64,000 nt of DNA from Planctomyces sp. SH-PL14 (GTDB lineage Bacteria > Planctomycetota > Planctomycetia > Planctomycetales > Planctomycetaceae): NCBI RefSeq assembly GCF_001610835.1, contig NZ_CP011270.1, positions 806,001 to 870,000 on the forward strand, read 5' to 3'. Shown in pieces: positions 1 through 8,216 of this stretch. A program made the position numbers and the translations under genes. The notes below the pieces were generated by a model. It searched no databases and was not told the origin of the DNA. It was given only the letters and a program-made list of their open reading frames with translations. Each line of letters begins with the position of its first letter. Within the stretch, counting starts at the first letter, position 1.

Positions 1-920
1 TCGCGCGGCAGCTCCAGGACGTGGCTCAGTCGCTCGGGGACGACCCCGTCGGAGCCCAGCCGGAGAGCGACCGGGCGGAGTCGTCCCAAAACGCCGCCCA
101 GGAGGCGAACCAGCAGATGCAGCAGGCGAAGCAGCAGCTCGCGCAGAACAACGCCGCGCAGGCCAGCCAGCAGGGCCAGAAGGCGAGCGAGAGTCTTCGG
201 CAGGCGGCGCAGCAGGCCTCCCAGCAGGGACAGCAGGGACAGAAAGGACAACAGGGACAGCAGGGCCAGTCTGGAGAGGGACAGTCCGGCCAGGGGCAGG
301 GGCAGCAGGGAGAAGGAAACGGTCTCGGCGAGGTCGGCGCGCAGGTCGCCCAGGCGTCGCAGAACCTCTCGCAGGCGGGGCAACAGCTCAATCAGCTCGG
401 CCAGCCTGCCTCCTCCGGAGAGCCGATGTCCGGCCAGCCGGGGCAGTCCGGCGAATCCCCCGGGTCTCCGATGGGGCAGAAACCCGGCCAGGGAAAACCT
501 TCCTCGGAAGCCCCGGGCGAGCAACCGGGCGGCGAGCAGGGCCAGCCCGATCCCAACAGCCAGCCCGCCTCGCCGGGGAAGGAAGCCGAGCAGTCGCTGC
601 GGGCTTTCGCCAAGGCGCTGCGGCAGACGACCTCCCAGATGCAGGCCGCCGGGCAGTCCGGGCAGGGGAATTCCACCGAGCAGTCCGCGTCGAACATGGC
701 CAACGACAGCGGCGGACAGGATCTCCAGGGACTCGCGAACCTCGAATCGCATCTCAAGGGGCTCAACGCCCGCAACTGGGGCGAGCTTCCGGGAACGCTG
801 AAGACCGAGATCCTGCAGGCGGCGAAGCGGAAGCCGGACGGCGATTACGCGCGGCTGATCCAGAAGTACTTCGAGGAGATCTCGAAGGTGCAGAAGCCGC
901 AACAACAACAGCCGCAGTAG
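1..920 (+). CDS. Gln/Gly/Ser-rich low-complexity protein, C-terminal part (5' end outside window)
   Basis: The frame is open from base 3, so this is the C-terminal ~305 residues of a longer gene; the GTG at 21 is only an internal valine. It begins with a helical Gln/Ala-rich stretch, continues with short repeats of the types GQQGQ, GQSG and GQPG (roughly residues 70-190), and ends in a more normal segment containing LESHLKGLNARNWGELP and a lysine-rich tail. The segment around the NWGELP motif is typical of the C-terminal ends of large planctomycete proteins with Gln-rich linkers (from memory, DUF4175-like), but the defining domain lies outside the window. The function is unknown. The composition suggests an extended, possibly extracytoplasmic linker region. 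Confidence 0.7.
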   Translation, partial: ARQLQDVAQSLGDDPVGAQPESDRAESSQNAAQEANQQMQQAKQQLAQNNAAQASQQGQKASESLRQAAQQASQQGQQGQKGQQGQQGQSGEGQSGQGQGQQGEGNGLGEVGAQVAQASQNLSQAGQQLNQLGQPASSGEPMSGQPGQSGESPGSPMGQKPGQGKPSSEAPGEQPGGEQGQPDPNSQPASPGKEAEQSLRAFAKALRQTTSQMQAAGQSGQGNSTEQSASNMANDSGGQDLQGLANLESHLKGLNARNWGELPGTLKTEILQAAKRKPDGDYARLIQKYFEEISKVQKPQQQQPQ

Positions 921-1005
921 ACCGGGCGTCTCTTTCCGGCAACGAAGTGTGGTGGCCGGTGACGGCGGGTCTGCGTAAGTCTGTGGCTTCTGAAAGAGGT
1001 TTTCA

Positions 1006-1040
1006 GCCACAGATAAACACAGATGCACACGGATATGAGG
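1006..1040 (+). repeat. Short intergenic repeat (CCACAGAT...CACAGAT type), copy 1
   Basis: The 35-bp tract starts GCCACAGATAAACACAGATG. A diverged copy lies on the other strand at 3795-3830, matching at roughly three quarters of positions. Both are intergenic. Similar short 'ccacagat-aaacacagatg' tracts are, from general knowledge, common between planctomycete genes. No function is evident. Confidence 0.6.
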
Positions 1041-1138
1041 CCAGAGGTGGGAGCGACTTGTTGACGGGGGGCTTGGCGAGTGCTAAGAGCGGATTGCCGC
1101 GATCACTTTGCCGCCGCCGTTCCCCTCGCTCCCCCGCC

Positions 1139-2356
1139 GTGTCTGACGACCCGATTTCCGTTTATCAGCGTCTTCTCGAGACTCCCGAGCTCTTCACCGC
1201 GCTCCAAGAAGAGGAAGGTCCCGAATTCGCCGTGCAGCAGCGGCTTCGCAAGCGGTTCGACGACGCGGTCGTCCGGCTCGCCCTGACGCTCCGCGACCTG
1301 CGGAAACGCGGCGAGGCCAAGTTTTCCTACGCCGGCCAGATGTGGTTCGACCGCACTGGTCTTGAGCAGTCGACACCCGAGGCGGTGGCCCGGCACAAGG
1401 CGGCGCGGTTCGCTGCGGCCGAGCGACCCATTCTCGACCTCTGCTCGGGGATCGGCGCGGATGCCATCGCCCTCGCCGAAGCGGGGACGGTCCTCACGGT
1501 CGACCGCAGCCCGCTCGCCGGCTGGATAACGCGGGAGAACGCCCGGGTCTACGGATGCGCGGACCGGATCGAGATCCGGACGGCGGACGTCACGGCGGTC
1601 GAGACGAGCGGCCGCCTCGTCCACATCGATCCCGACCGCCGGCCGGGCGGCGGCCGCGGAGCGGGACAGCGGACGATCCGCGTCGAGGAGGCGGAGCCCG
1701 GGCTCGACTATCTCAAGTCGCTGATCGAGACCGCCCGCGGCGGAGCGATCAAGCTCTCACCGGCGGCGAACTTCGGCGGGAAGTTCCCCGAATGCGAGGT
1801 CGAGCTCACGAGCCTCCACGGGGAGTGCAAGGAGGCGACGATCTGGTTCGGAGCCCTGCGGAGTGAGTCTCTCTTCCGGGCGACGGTCCTCCCCGAAGGG
1901 GCGACCCTGGCCGGCGACCCGTGGTCCGCGCGGGGGCCGCTCGCACCCCTCGGCCGCTATCTCCTCGACCCCGATCCGGCGGTCGTCCGGGGGGGGCTCG
2001 TCGACGTCGCCTGCGAGCAGTTCGGTTTCTCGCGGCTCGACCCCGAGGAAGAGTACCTCACGTCCGACACGCTCTCCGATTCCCCCTTTGTCCAGGCGTT
2101 TGAGGTTCTGGCGGAGCTCTCGAACAACGACACCGAGCTGCGGTCTTATTTCCGCGGCTCGGCGATCGGGCAGGTGGAGATCAAGTGCCGCCACGTGCCG
2201 GTCGCCGTCGAGGCGGTCCGCCGCAAGCTGCCGCTCCCCGGCCGCGAAGCGGCGGTCCTGATCTACGCCCGGCTCCAGGGCCGGACGCGGGCGGTCGTCG
2301 CTCGGCGCGTCCCCCGTCCCGGAACCGGCGGGGCCGGAGCGGCTCTCCCCAACTGA
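1139..2356 (+). CDS. Class I SAM-dependent methyltransferase with THUMP-like C-terminal domain
   Basis: About 405 residues if it starts at GTG 1139. The frame stays open back to 947, but the upstream residues are Arg/Ser-rich, overlap a repeat and look non-coding. The SAM-binding motif I is LDLCSGIGADAIALAEAG, followed by an acidic residue in LTVDRSP and the HIDPDRR motif, a pattern found in methyltransferases that carry a THUMP-like C-terminal domain. The C-terminal ~100 residues (EVEIKCRHVPV region, then R-K-L-P-L-P-G) fit that THUMP-like domain, suggesting RNA as substrate, though this is inference. It stands between two unrelated genes, with 92 bases before the Kdo transferase start. Confidence 0.8.
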   Translation: MSDDPISVYQRLLETPELFTALQEEEGPEFAVQQRLRKRFDDAVVRLALTLRDLRKRGEAKFSYAGQMWFDRTGLEQSTPEAVARHKAARFAAAERPILDLCSGIGADAIALAEAGTVLTVDRSPLAGWITRENARVYGCADRIEIRTADVTAVETSGRLVHIDPDRRPGGGRGAGQRTIRVEEAEPGLDYLKSLIETARGGAIKLSPAANFGGKFPECEVELTSLHGECKEATIWFGALRSESLFRATVLPEGATLAGDPWSARGPLAPLGRYLLDPDPAVVRGGLVDVACEQFGFSRLDPEEEYLTSDTLSDSPFVQAFEVLAELSNNDTELRSYFRGSAIGQVEIKCRHVPVAVEAVRRKLPLPGREAAVLIYARLQGRTRAVVARRVPRPGTGGAGAALPN

Positions 2357-2448
2357 GGTACGCGCTCCCGGGGCGGTCTGCCATACTCCGCCGCTTCGTT
2401 CTTAACGTGTTCCTTCAATCTTCGCCGGTCGCCGCCGCCCCTCGCTGT

Positions 2449-3765
2449 ATGTTCGGATGGATCCTGAACGCCGTGTACCTGGGCCTCCTGGCGGTCCTCT
2501 CGCCCGTGCTCGTCTGGCAGTCGTGGCGGACGGGGAAGTACCGCAAAGGCTGGAGCGAGAAGTTCCTGGGGCGGCTGCCGGTCCGTGAGAATGCCTCCGG
2601 GTCCGGCCCGGCCGTCCCCTGCGTCTGGTTCCATGCCGTCAGCGTCGGCGAGGTTCTGCTTCTGGGCCCGGTCCTGAAACGCCTCGGCGCCGAGCGGCCG
2701 GAGATCGAGGTCTGGCTCTCCGTCACGACGCAGACCGGCCACGACGTGGCCCGCGACAAGTATCCGGAGTGCCGCGTCGTCTACTTCCCGCTCGACTTCA
2801 CCTGGGCGGTCAGCAATGCCATCACCCGGGTCCGTCCGTCGCTCGTCGTGCTCGTCGAGCTCGAACTCTGGCCCAACTTCATCCGCAGCGTGGACCGGGC
2901 CGGGATTCCTCTCGTCCTCATCAACGGGCGGATGAGCGAACGGAGCTTCCGCGGATACCGGCGGATCCGGCCTCTGATCGCCTCCATCCTCCGCCGCTTC
3001 TCCCGGCTGGGGATGCAGAGCGAAGAGTATCGCGCCCGGCTGGTCGAGCTTGGCGCTCCGCCGGAGCGGACCGAGGTCACCGGGTCGGTGAAGTTCGACG
3101 GGCTGGAGTCGGACCGGGCAAATCCGAAGACGGCCGCACTCCGCGCCGCCTTCGGGCTTCGCGAGAACGACCGAGTCCTCATTGCCGGCAGCACCCAGGC
3201 TCCTGAAGAGGAACTCGCGCTCAATACGTTCGCCGCGCTGCGGACGGAGTTTCCGGACCTGCGGCTGATTCTCGTCCCGCGGCACAAGGAGCGGTTCGAC
3301 GAAGTCGCGCGGCTGGTCCTCTCGCGCGGCTTCTCGCTTCTGCGGCGGTCGGCGGGAACCGTCGAGGGGGGGAGCGATCGTTCGCCGGTCCTCCTGCTGG
3401 ATACGCTCGGAGAACTCGGGGCCTGCTGGGGGCTGGCGGACATTGCGTTCGTCGGCGGGAGTCTGACGAACCGCGGCGGGCAGAACATGATGGAGCCGTC
3501 GGCCTACGGAGCAGCGGTCCTGTTCGGTCCCAACACGCAGAACTTCCGGCAGGTGGTGGAGCTGCTGCTCTCGAATTCCGCGGCCGAGGTCGTCCACTCG
3601 GGGGACGAGCTGACGGCGACGGTCCAGCGGCTTCTCACCGACACCGCGCTCGCCAGGCACCGCGGCGAGGCGGCCCGCAATCTCGTCCTGGCCCAGCAGG
3701 GAGCAACCGACCGGACGGTGCGGATGCTGCTCGAAGCCTTGCCCGTCGCGAAGCCGACCCGGTAA
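2449..3765 (+). CDS. waaA: 3-deoxy-D-manno-octulosonic acid (Kdo) transferase
   Basis: A protein of 438 residues, the usual family length. An N-terminal membrane anchor (MFGWILNAVYLGLLAVLSPV) precedes a GT-B glycosyltransferase fold. Recognised motifs include WFHAVSVGE, which carries the N-terminal acceptor-site glutamate, the ELWPN motif, VTGSVKFD, and the C-terminal GGSLTNRGGQNMMEP followed by GPNTQNF. Known role: it transfers Kdo from CMP-Kdo to the lipid A precursor at the inner face of the cytoplasmic membrane. Its presence supports a Gram-negative-type outer membrane. The ATG at 2449 was chosen because it starts directly at the membrane anchor; the open frame upstream is Arg/Pro-rich and unlike the family. 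Confidence 0.93.
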   Translation: MFGWILNAVYLGLLAVLSPVLVWQSWRTGKYRKGWSEKFLGRLPVRENASGSGPAVPCVWFHAVSVGEVLLLGPVLKRLGAERPEIEVWLSVTTQTGHDVARDKYPECRVVYFPLDFTWAVSNAITRVRPSLVVLVELELWPNFIRSVDRAGIPLVLINGRMSERSFRGYRRIRPLIASILRRFSRLGMQSEEYRARLVELGAPPERTEVTGSVKFDGLESDRANPKTAALRAAFGLRENDRVLIAGSTQAPEEELALNTFAALRTEFPDLRLILVPRHKERFDEVARLVLSRGFSLLRRSAGTVEGGSDRSPVLLLDTLGELGACWGLADIAFVGGSLTNRGGQNMMEPSAYGAAVLFGPNTQNFRQVVELLLSNSAAEVVHSGDELTATVQRLLTDTALARHRGEAARNLVLAQQGATDRTVRMLLEALPVAKPTR

Positions 3766-3794
3766 TCACGGGATCCAGTGGGCTGGACTCCGCT

Positions 3795-3830
3795 CCTCGG
3801 ATCTGTGTCCATCTGCGTTCGTCTGTGGCG
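3795..3830 (-). repeat. Short intergenic repeat (CCACAGAT...CACAGAT type), copy 2
   Basis: Read on the minus strand this tract begins CGCCACAGACGAACGCAGAT and matches the copy at 1006-1040 at most positions. It sits between the convergent ends of the Kdo transferase and pyrK genes. Confidence 0.55.
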
Positions 3831-3845
3831 GATTCTTCACGGCCA

Positions 3846-4745
3846 CTACCCCAGCACCAGCGACGACGCCGGGAAGATCGGTCCTTCGATGCACGTCCGC
3901 CGATAGTCCCAGCCCGGCTCTTCGTCGACTTTGACCCGCGTCACGCACGAGAAGCACGCACCGAAGCCGCAGGCCATCGGCGTCTCGAGCGACAGCCAGC
4001 ACGGCACGCCGGCCGCCTCGCAGAGCCGCGCCACCGCCCGCATCATGACCTCCGGACCGCAGCAGTAGACCGCGTCCGGTCGGTCAGCGCTCGCAAACTC
4101 CTGCTGGACGAGGTCGGTCACGAAGCCGTGATGTCCCTCGCTTCCGTCGTCCGTCGAGAGCTTCACGGAGAAGTTCGGGATCCCGTCGAAGTCCGACAGG
4201 TCCGCCCGGTGCGATCGGCTTCGCGATCCATAGAGCAGCGTCACCTTCCGGCCGCTTTCGCTCGCGGCCCGCGTACCGTACGCCCGCTGCCCGGCCGCTT
4301 CGCGGGCGACGGCCAGGAACGGCGTGTACCCGATCCCGCCGCCGACGCAGAGGAGTCGCCGTCCTTCGAACACGGGGAACCCGTTGCCGAGAGGTCCCCA
4401 GATCTCGACGGCGTCGCCCGGTGTCCAGTGGACCATGAGCTTGGTCGCCTTGCCGATCACGTGGTAGGCGAAGTCGATCCCCTGCGGCGTTCCGTCCGGT
4501 CCCAGGAACGTGTCGTAGAGTGCGAACGGCCGCCCCAGGATCGGCTCCGAGTTCGCCGTGCGGATCATGAAGAACTGTCCGGGGACGACCTGCTTCGCGA
4601 GGGCCGGGCACTCGACCCGGATCCGGTAGGTGTCGTGGGCCAGCTGGACCTGTTCGACGACGCGGGTCCGGGTTTGGACGGCGGTCGGGACCATCCCGGG
4701 ATAGGGGGAACAGGCGTGAGCGGCATTGGAGTCCGGGTGAGACAT
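3846..4745 (-). CDS. pyrK: Dihydroorotate dehydrogenase electron-transfer subunit (PyrK-like)
   Basis: A protein of 299 residues. An N-terminal ferredoxin-reductase beta-barrel holds the FAD-binding RPFALYD motif. An NAD-binding half carries GGGIGYTPF and the YCCGPEVMM motif. At the C-terminus is the [2Fe-2S] cysteine pattern C-x4-C-x2-C (CGFGACFSC), with a fourth cysteine in RRTCIEGP. In the family this subunit passes electrons from dihydroorotate dehydrogenase B to NAD+ in pyrimidine synthesis. No pyrD is adjacent, so its partner is presumably elsewhere. The ATG at 4745 lies 50 bases after the end of the PD40 gene, so the two may be co-transcribed. The frame is open much further upstream, but that part is a shadow of the PD40 gene. 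Confidence 0.88.
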   Translation of the reverse strand: MSHPDSNAAHACSPYPGMVPTAVQTRTRVVEQVQLAHDTYRIRVECPALAKQVVPGQFFMIRTANSEPILGRPFALYDTFLGPDGTPQGIDFAYHVIGKATKLMVHWTPGDAVEIWGPLGNGFPVFEGRRLLCVGGGIGYTPFLAVAREAAGQRAYGTRAASESGRKVTLLYGSRSRSHRADLSDFDGIPNFSVKLSTDDGSEGHHGFVTDLVQQEFASADRPDAVYCCGPEVMMRAVARLCEAAGVPCWLSLETPMACGFGACFSCVTRVKVDEEPGWDYRRTCIEGPIFPASSLVLG

Positions 4746-4795
4746 GCGAATCGACTTCAGCGGAAGAGCGCGGCGGGAAGGACGGAGCGTGGTGG

Positions 4796-5839
4796 TTACT
4801 TGCGGAGCCAGTCGGCGATCCAGAGCTGGCTCGTTCCGTCTTCGGTCCGGCTGCTCGTCCACATGAGCTTCGTGCCGTCGGGGCTGAAGACCGGGAGGAC
4901 GTCCGCCTTGGCGTGCGTCGTGATCCGCTCGACCGCGCCTCCCTTGAGGGTGGTGTCGGTCATGTCGATGTCCATCGTGAACAGGTCGAAGTTGGCTCCC
5001 ATCGGTCCGCGGCTGTAGTCCGCTCCCGACCAGATGAGGTACTTGCCGCTCGGATGGAAGTAGGGGCACCAGTTGACCTGGTTCACGTCCTTGGTGAGCT
5101 GGACCGTCTCCTTGCCGTCGACCGAGATCGCGTAGAGCTGGAGCATGTCCTTCTTGTCGCGGTCGCTGCGGAAGATGATCCACTTCCCGTTGGGGGAGAA
5201 GAACGGGCCGCCGTCGTAGCCGGGGACGTCCGTGATCTGCCGGACGTCGGTCCCGTCCGCCTTCATGACGTAGATGTCGGGATCGCCGTCCCGCATGGAG
5301 GTGAAGACGATGTGCGTTCCGTCGGGCGAGTAGCTCCCTTCGGCGTCGTAGCCGGGGGACTCGGTGAGCCGCTTCATTCCCGTGCCGTCGAAGTTGACGA
5401 CGTACAGCTCCATCTCGGGGTCGAAGTCCCATTCGTACCGCCGCCGGCCCCCCTGGGCGGCGAGTTCGCGGGCGGCCTTCTCGGTTTCGGCGATCTTGGG
5501 ATCGGTGTGGGAGGAGGCGAAGAGGATCTGCTTGGCGTCCGGTGTGAAGAAGGCGCAGGTCGTGCGGCCGCGGCCGGTGCTGATGAGGCGGGGGGTCCGC
5601 TCGTCGAGCGGTTGGACGTAGATCTGGTAGAAGGGGTAGCCGAGGGGGTAGGCCTGGAAGACGACGAGTTTGCCGTCGGGCGAGAAGTAGCCCTCGCCGG
5701 CGCGGGGGAAGCCGAAGGTGACCTGCCGGATGTTGGCGAGGTGTTTTGCTTCGGCGTCCGGAGTCTCCTGGGCGGAGACTGAGCGGGAGGCGGCCGTCGA
5801 TGCCATCACGAGGAGGAGGGCGATCAGGAGTCGGGGCAC
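4796..5839 (-). CDS. Secreted TolB-like PD40 beta-propeller protein
   Basis: About 347 residues from GTG 5839, which has a GGAG six bases upstream on the minus strand. A signal peptide ([24 protein letters not shown]) is followed by seven or so WD40-like PD40 repeats, visible as recurring FSPDGK, SPDGTHI and FHPSGK motifs with regularly spaced D-I-Y-V/M strands. These repeats form a beta-propeller as in TolB. The likely place is the periplasm. No catalytic peptidase domain follows, so it is not a DPP-IV-type enzyme. The substrate or partner is unknown. An alternative ATG further upstream would add about 15 residues that do not look like a signal peptide. Confidence 0.85.
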   Translation of the reverse strand: MPRLLIALLLVMASTAASRSVSAQETPDAEAKHLANIRQVTFGFPRAGEGYFSPDGKLVVFQAYPLGYPFYQIYVQPLDERTPRLISTGRGRTTCAFFTPDAKQILFASSHTDPKIAETEKAARELAAQGGRRRYEWDFDPEMELYVVNFDGTGMKRLTESPGYDAEGSYSPDGTHIVFTSMRDGDPDIYVMKADGTDVRQITDVPGYDGGPFFSPNGKWIIFRSDRDKKDMLQLYAISVDGKETVQLTKDVNQVNWCPYFHPSGKYLIWSGADYSRGPMGANFDLFTMDIDMTDTTLKGGAVERITTHAKADVLPVFSPDGTKLMWTSSRTEDGTSQLWIADWLRK

Positions 5840-5949
5840 GTAGTTCTCCGCTGCGGGGGATCGGATGGAAGGCGGACGGCGCATGGTGAAACATGCCCCG
5901 GCGGTCCGCAACTCATCTGTGGCCAATCCTGCTGGCTCAAACGGTGTAC

Positions 5950-6263
5950 TTGCCGGCACAGCGATGCCAGCTCAAACCCATTGTGCGACGGCCACTGGGG
6001 TCAAGGGGGCAACCCCTTGCCGCCGGAGGCATTCCGGTGAGGAACCGTGGTACGCAACGGATGTCCCCTTTGTGGTACCAGCTATGAGGACTCCCTCACA
6101 TCACACCGCGAGCTTTGCAATCCCCGCGGGTTGGTGAGGGGGCATACGGCACGTTGTCCGCGCTTGGACACTCACTCCTTCAGACGTCTCTCGACGGCCA
6201 GGCCTCCGGCGGGCAAGAGGGCGTTGCCCCCTTGCATCCCCCACCAGGGTGCCCCTGGACCCA
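5950..6263 (+). repeat. Structured intergenic repeat family, copy A
   Basis: One of eight full copies. It opens with TTGCCGGCAC and ends near CCCCTGGACCC. Hairpin I is at 6002-6019: stem CAAGGGG/CCCCTTG with a GCAA (GNRA) loop. A long-range helix pairs CCGCCGGAGGC (6020-6030) with GCCTCCGGCGG (6202-6212). Hairpin II is at about 6213-6235 and hairpin III (CCAGGG/CCCTGG) at 6244-6258. Between them is a conserved TGTCC/GGACA dyad. The copy lies between the divergent PD40 and RidA genes. Small ORFs across it are not conserved between copies. Confidence 0.9.
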
Positions 6264-6367
6264 GTCGGGGGCGGCGTTGCGTTTGAACAGCGACCACCGT
6301 TTGTCGGACACCACCCCGTCTGCGATAACACACCTCCAACCGGTCACCGCCACTGGGAGCGATCCGC

Positions 6368-6826
6368 ATGTCCGTCGAAGCCCGCCTCAAAGAACTCGAC
6401 CTCATCCTCCCCGAGCCCCCCGCTCCCGTCGCGGCCTATCTGCCAGCCGTCCGAACCGGGAATCTCGTGCAGGTCAGCGGACAGCTCCCGTTCGCCGGGA
6501 AAACGCTGATGGCCCAGGGCCCGGTCCCGACCAAGACCCCCGTCGACGTCGCGCAGTCCGCCGCCCGGCAGTGCGTCCTCAACGCCCTGGCTCACGTCAA
6601 CCGGCTCCTCGGAAGCCTCGACCACGTCACGCGCGTGGTCCGGGTCGGTGTCTTCGTGCAGAGCGCAGACGGATTCTCCGATCAGCCGATCGTCGCCAAC
6701 GGCGCCAGCGAACTCCTGGTCCAGATCTTCGGTGACATCGGCAAACACGCCCGTGCGGCGGTCGGCGTCAACGCCCTGCCCCTCGATGCGAGCGTCGAGA
6801 TCGAGTTCACGTTCGAAGTGAACTGA
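6368..6826 (+). CDS. RidA/YjgF/UK114 family protein
   Basis: A protein of 152 residues, slightly longer than the ~130-residue RidA core. It has the family look: VRTGNLVQVSGQLPF near the N-terminus, a central QSAARQCVLNALAHVNRLLGSLD helix, VRVGVFVQS, and a C-terminal ARAAVGVNALPLDASVEIEFTFEV strand with the usual 'R-x-A-V-G-V-x-x-L-P' signature. Canonical RidA deaminates reactive enamine/imine intermediates formed by PLP enzymes. This longer version resembles the RidA subgroup of unknown specificity, so deaminase activity is inferred, not shown. The start at 6368 follows a GGGAG. Its stop lies eight bases before the end of the convergent NHL gene. Confidence 0.87.
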   Translation: MSVEARLKELDLILPEPPAPVAAYLPAVRTGNLVQVSGQLPFAGKTLMAQGPVPTKTPVDVAQSAARQCVLNALAHVNRLLGSLDHVTRVVRVGVFVQSADGFSDQPIVANGASELLVQIFGDIGKHARAAVGVNALPLDASVEIEFTFEVN

Positions 6827-6834
6827 GGAACCGG

Positions 6835-7677
6835 TTACGGCTTCGGCAGCACCGTCTCCCGCGTGCCGTCCGACTTGATCCGGAACAGAGCCTTCGCGCG
6901 GGGATCGATGAGCAGCAGGTCGTCCCCCTGGAAACGGATTCCGAGCGGGTTGACGAACGGGGCGCCGCTGACCCACTGCTCCGCCTTGCCGTCGTCCGTC
7001 ACCTTCCAGACGCACTTCTTGTAGCCGTCGCTGACATACGAGACGCCGTCCTTACGGGCGATCTGGTGCGGGAACTCGAAGACGAGGTCCTTCACCACGA
7101 CGGTGGGCTTCTTGTCCATCGAGAACCGCTGCAGCTGCGGAGCGGGAGAGGAGAGGACCCACAGTTCGTCCTTATCGAAGAAGAGCCCGCGGGCGCCGCC
7201 GATGACGGTGAACTCCTCCGGCGGCTGGTTCTTCGGAAGGCCGGCGAGGGGCACCTTCCACACCCGCTGGAGCTCGAGGTCCGAAACGAAGAGGTCGGTC
7301 CCGTGCGGGGCCATCGTAATGGGGATGCCGACGTAGCCGTTCGTGAGCGACGTCAGCTCTCCCTTGGGACTGACCTTGTAGACCTCGCGGGTGGCGGAAT
7401 CGCCGGCGAGGAGCGTTCCGTCGTCGGTCACCGCCAGGCAGCGGATGGCGTTGAGGGGAGTGCGGTACTTCGATGTCCCCTGGACGACGATCTCCAGATT
7501 CTCGCCGCGGTAGACCCAGATCCCCGGCAGCTTGAGGTCGGCGATGTAGATCTCCCCCTCCTTACCCACAGCGATGTCGATCGGGTACTTCCACGGCAGG
7601 TCGTCCGCACGTCCGGACTGAATGCCCGCTCCGGTGAGGAGAAGAACGACAGCCGCCAGTACGGAGAGGAGTCTCAT
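6835..7677 (-). CDS. Secreted NHL/SMP-30-like beta-propeller protein
   Basis: A protein of 280 residues with a clear signal peptide (MRLLSVLAAVVLLLTGAG...GRA). The mature part has repeated segments of the type KEGEIYIADL, DGTLLAGDSATREVYKV and GTDLFVSDLELQRVWKV. These are the D-G-x-L/I-x-V-x-D strands of NHL or SMP-30 propellers. No catalytic metal ligands of gluconolactonase are evident, so a binding or structural role is more likely than lactonase activity. It is presumably periplasmic. It is the last of four minus-strand genes (10117 to 6835) that may be transcribed together. Confidence 0.78.
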   Translation of the reverse strand: MRLLSVLAAVVLLLTGAGIQSGRADDLPWKYPIDIAVGKEGEIYIADLKLPGIWVYRGENLEIVVQGTSKYRTPLNAIRCLAVTDDGTLLAGDSATREVYKVSPKGELTSLTNGYVGIPITMAPHGTDLFVSDLELQRVWKVPLAGLPKNQPPEEFTVIGGARGLFFDKDELWVLSSPAPQLQRFSMDKKPTVVVKDLVFEFPHQIARKDGVSYVSDGYKKCVWKVTDDGKAEQWVSGAPFVNPLGIRFQGDDLLLIDPRAKALFRIKSDGTRETVLPKP

Positions 7678-7771
7678 GGAAGTCGGAAGGGGCTGAAGGG
7701 ACGAGCCAGACGGGAGATGAAGAAAAGATTAACGATCGAGGCGGCAACAATCGAAGCCGATTTGCGTCTTC

Positions 7772-8161
7772 TCACGAATCCAGGAGACGTTCGATCGTCT
7801 GGATCCGGTCGATCGGCAGGGGCGAGCTTTCCCGGAGCGGAGAGCCGTCGAGCAGGAGGACGAGTTGACCGCGCTGGCTCTTCCGGGCGTCGGGGAAGCC
7901 GGTGAGGGTGGTCTGGTCGGCCAACGTGACCTGCACGCGATGGGTTTCCTCGAGCCCCGGGAGACCTTCGACATAGAGAACCGGAAAGCGGCTCCAGGCC
8001 CACAGCCAGAGCGAAAGCTGCGGGGCAACTTTCCCGGCGATGTCGAGCCATTCCTCCTCCGCCTTCCGCAGGTCCGCGAGCGGGGCGGAGCGGCACCAGG
8101 GGATCAGGACGTCGGCGATCCACTCCTTGCGGGAACGGACCAGATCCGCGAAGTCAGGCAT
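7772..8161 (-). CDS. Hypothetical protein, 129 residues
   Basis: The frame is open well upstream, but ATG 8161 gives a compact protein starting MPDFADLVRSRKEW that does not run into the next gene, which ends at 8217. The N-terminal half is helical and rich in tryptophan (WIADVLIPW, LSLWLWAWSRF). The C-terminal half looks like short beta strands (HRVQVTLADQTTLTGFPD) followed by LPIDRIQTIERLLDS. There is no signal peptide or membrane segment. I recognise no family. It lies 55 bases downstream of the zinc-ribbon gene on the same strand. Confidence 0.6.
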   Translation of the reverse strand: MPDFADLVRSRKEWIADVLIPWCRSAPLADLRKAEEEWLDIAGKVAPQLSLWLWAWSRFPVLYVEGLPGLEETHRVQVTLADQTTLTGFPDARKSQRGQLVLLLDGSPLRESSPLPIDRIQTIERLLDS

Positions 8162-8216
8162 GAGGAACGGAGAGGGGACGCAGAGAGGAAGCGGACGGGT
8201 GGAGAGTTGGGCGCGA

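Noticed and set aside
3846-5894. A single 682-codon frame covering pyrK and the PD40 gene
   Set aside because: Its first half is Arg/Pro-rich and antiparallel in composition to a real gene in another frame; only the part from 4745 is PyrK.
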